From assembly GCF_006874585.1 (NCBI RefSeq), contig NZ_CP029761.1:3622001-3686000 (forward strand): 64,000 nucleotides of DNA, written 5' to 3'. The translations under genes were made by a program, and so were the position numbers. The notes under the pieces were generated by a model. The model saw only the letters and a list, made by a program, of their open reading frames with translations. It had not been told where the DNA came from and did no database searches. Below, piece by piece: positions 63,313-64,000 of this stretch. Position 1 is the stretch's first letter, and every line of letters begins with the position of its first letter. Source of the DNA: Sphingomonas sp. IC081. Its GTDB lineage: Bacteria; Pseudomonadota; Alphaproteobacteria; Sphingomonadales; Sphingomonadaceae.

Positions 63313-64000
63313 TCAGGCGTCCTTGGCTTCGATGTTCTCGATCAAGCAGGCGTAATCGAGGTCCTCGATCACGTAGGCTTCGTTCGACGAGTTGTAGTCG
63401 GTGACCTGGTCGAGTTCCGGCTCGTCCTTCAGGAGGCGGCGCTGCTTGCCGTCCTGGAAGTAGATCGAGAGGTTGTCGAACCGGGTGATCAGGACCTTGC
63501 CGTTGGGGAAGCCCGGCACGCGCGCGGCGGGAAGGCCGCCGAGACGCTTGGTCGACATGATCAGGTCGCGGGCCAGCTGCTCGGTCGGCGCTTCATCCTG
63601 ATTGATCAGGGGGAAGTACTTGTCGTGCAGCAGATCGCCGCCGGTGATGGCCACCAGTTCGGTGTCATCCTTCGCCCAGGCGGCGAGCAGGGTTTCCTTG
63701 GCGTCCCAGACCATCGCGTCCAGCGACGCGTAGTCGCCCGCCGCACCGTAGGTCACCTTCCCGGCGGTGGCGCCTTCGTCCATGACACGGGCCGCGTTTT
63801 CGAGGCGCATCTTCTGCAGCCAACCGATGTTGACGTCGGTCAGGAGCGGCGTGGTTTCCGGGTTGGTGGTGGCGTTGGCCGTCGCTGTCAGGCCGTTGAA
63901 GCCGATCAGGATGCGGTCGAGGGCGAAGCGCTTGAGGTTGTTGTCGCGCCAGAGCGTCTCGAATTCGGGGAATTTCGCCCACATGTCGATCTTGCCGTAG
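63313..64000 (-). CDS. Major capsid protein (P2 gpN-like), C-terminal part
   Basis: The last 229 codons of a capsid gene whose start is off the right edge; the frame is open to base 64000. P2 gpN landmarks: NNLKRFALDRILIGFNG, PLLTDVNIGWLQKMRLENAARVM (cited as TDVNIGWLQKMRLENAARV), LVAITGGDLLHDKYFPLIN and the C-terminal YFQDGKQRRLLKDEPELDQVTDYNS (cited as YFQDGKQRRLLKDEPELDQV). It forms the T=7-type head. Confidence 0.93.
   Translation of the reverse strand, partial: YGKIDMWAKFPEFETLWRDNNLKRFALDRILIGFNGLTATANATTNPETTPLLTDVNIGWLQKMRLENAARVMDEGATAGKVTYGAAGDYASLDAMVWDAKETLLAAWAKDDTELVAITGGDLLHDKYFPLINQDEAPTEQLARDLIMSTKRLGGLPAARVPGFPNGKVLITRFDNLSIYFQDGKQRRLLKDEPELDQVTDYNSSNEAYVIEDLDYACLIENIEAKDA

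Larger units (their letters stand above)
38503..64000. mobile_element. P2-like myoviral prophage (left and middle part, truncated by window edge)
   Basis: A block with P2-type genes D, U, T, E/E', FII, FI, W, V, J, I, H, lysis genes, S, R, X, L, M and N, an Ogr-type activator and CI/Cro/CII-like switches. Portal (Q), terminase (P), scaffold (O), replication and integrase genes are not in view and are expected beyond base 64000. The J-to-lysis block is inverted relative to the flanking structural genes. Host-like GC in the structural genes but lower GC at 44.5-47 kb marks later cargo. Confidence 0.9.

Noticed and set aside
1..64000. CRISPR array, rRNA operon, insertion sequences
   Set aside because: No regularly spaced repeats of CRISPR size, no rRNA sequence and no transposase gene seen anywhere in the window.
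38503..64000. Integrase or P2 gpA-like replication gene in the visible prophage
   Set aside because: Every larger ORF is otherwise assigned; these functions must lie beyond the right edge if present.

Overview
The window is about 66% GC, densely coded, and looks like a chromosome segment of an alphaproteobacterium of the order Sphingomonadales, most likely Novosphingobium or a close relative. The grounds are the protein sequences, the glnK-amtB-glnK and argD-argF-hslO orders, an OmpA with a long proline linker, and a sphingomonad-type gene transfer agent cluster. The genus is an inference.

Region 1 (1-16.5 kb) is core genome. It holds pheS (3' part) and pheT, an aldose-epimerase-like gene, an SDR, prfC, and an endonuclease/exonuclease/phosphatase-family gene. 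Then comes a nitrogen module: a textbook sigma-54 promoter, glnK, amtB, a terminator and a second PII gene. After that lie a TIGR01244 phosphatase-like gene, a two-domain cold-shock protein with an FGGG-repeat N-terminus, argD-argF-hslO, a small secreted protein, queC, and ompA facing the other way.

Region 2 (16.7-30.9 kb, minus strand) is a nearly complete RcGTA-like gene transfer agent (GTA) cluster. Its order is terminase small and large subunits, portal, DUF6127, prohead protease, HK97 capsid, connector, tail terminator, tail tube, tail chaperones, short tape measure, g12 (DUF2460), g13, g14 (NlpC/P60), g15 and DUF2793. A TTGACA-N17-TACATA promoter with a palindrome just upstream sits before the first gene. 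The g12 reading frame is cut by an in-frame TGA.

Region 3 (31.0-38.3 kb) holds a YqaA-type membrane protein and an uncharacterised catabolic divergon: an ABM-fold protein, a VOC protein, an alpha/beta hydrolase, an SDR and a histidinol-dehydrogenase-like enzyme leftward, and a fumarylacetoacetate-hydrolase-family protein, a cupin and an SDR rightward. A shared 173-bp control region lies between them.

Region 4 (about 38.5-64 kb, running off the right edge) is a P2-like myoviral prophage. From the left it has an AlpA-type regulator, a packed early operon of very small genes (including an FtsK-gamma/GapR fusion and an Ogr-type late activator), CII-, Cro- and CI-like regulators, and a cargo segment. 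The cargo is an HsdR-N-like nuclease with a small secreted protein, and a lower-GC caspase-like protease paired with a coiled-coil zinc-ribbon protein. The structural genes D-U-T-E/E'-FII-FI-W-V follow leftward. The baseplate, fibre, spike and lysis genes J-I-H run rightward, and S-R-X-L-M-N again run leftward. No integrase, replication initiator, portal or terminase large subunit of this phage is inside the window.

The best candidate for an undescribed system is the caspase plus zinc-ribbon pair (44.6-46.6 kb). The FtsK-gamma/GapR fusion (40.0-40.4 kb) comes second.
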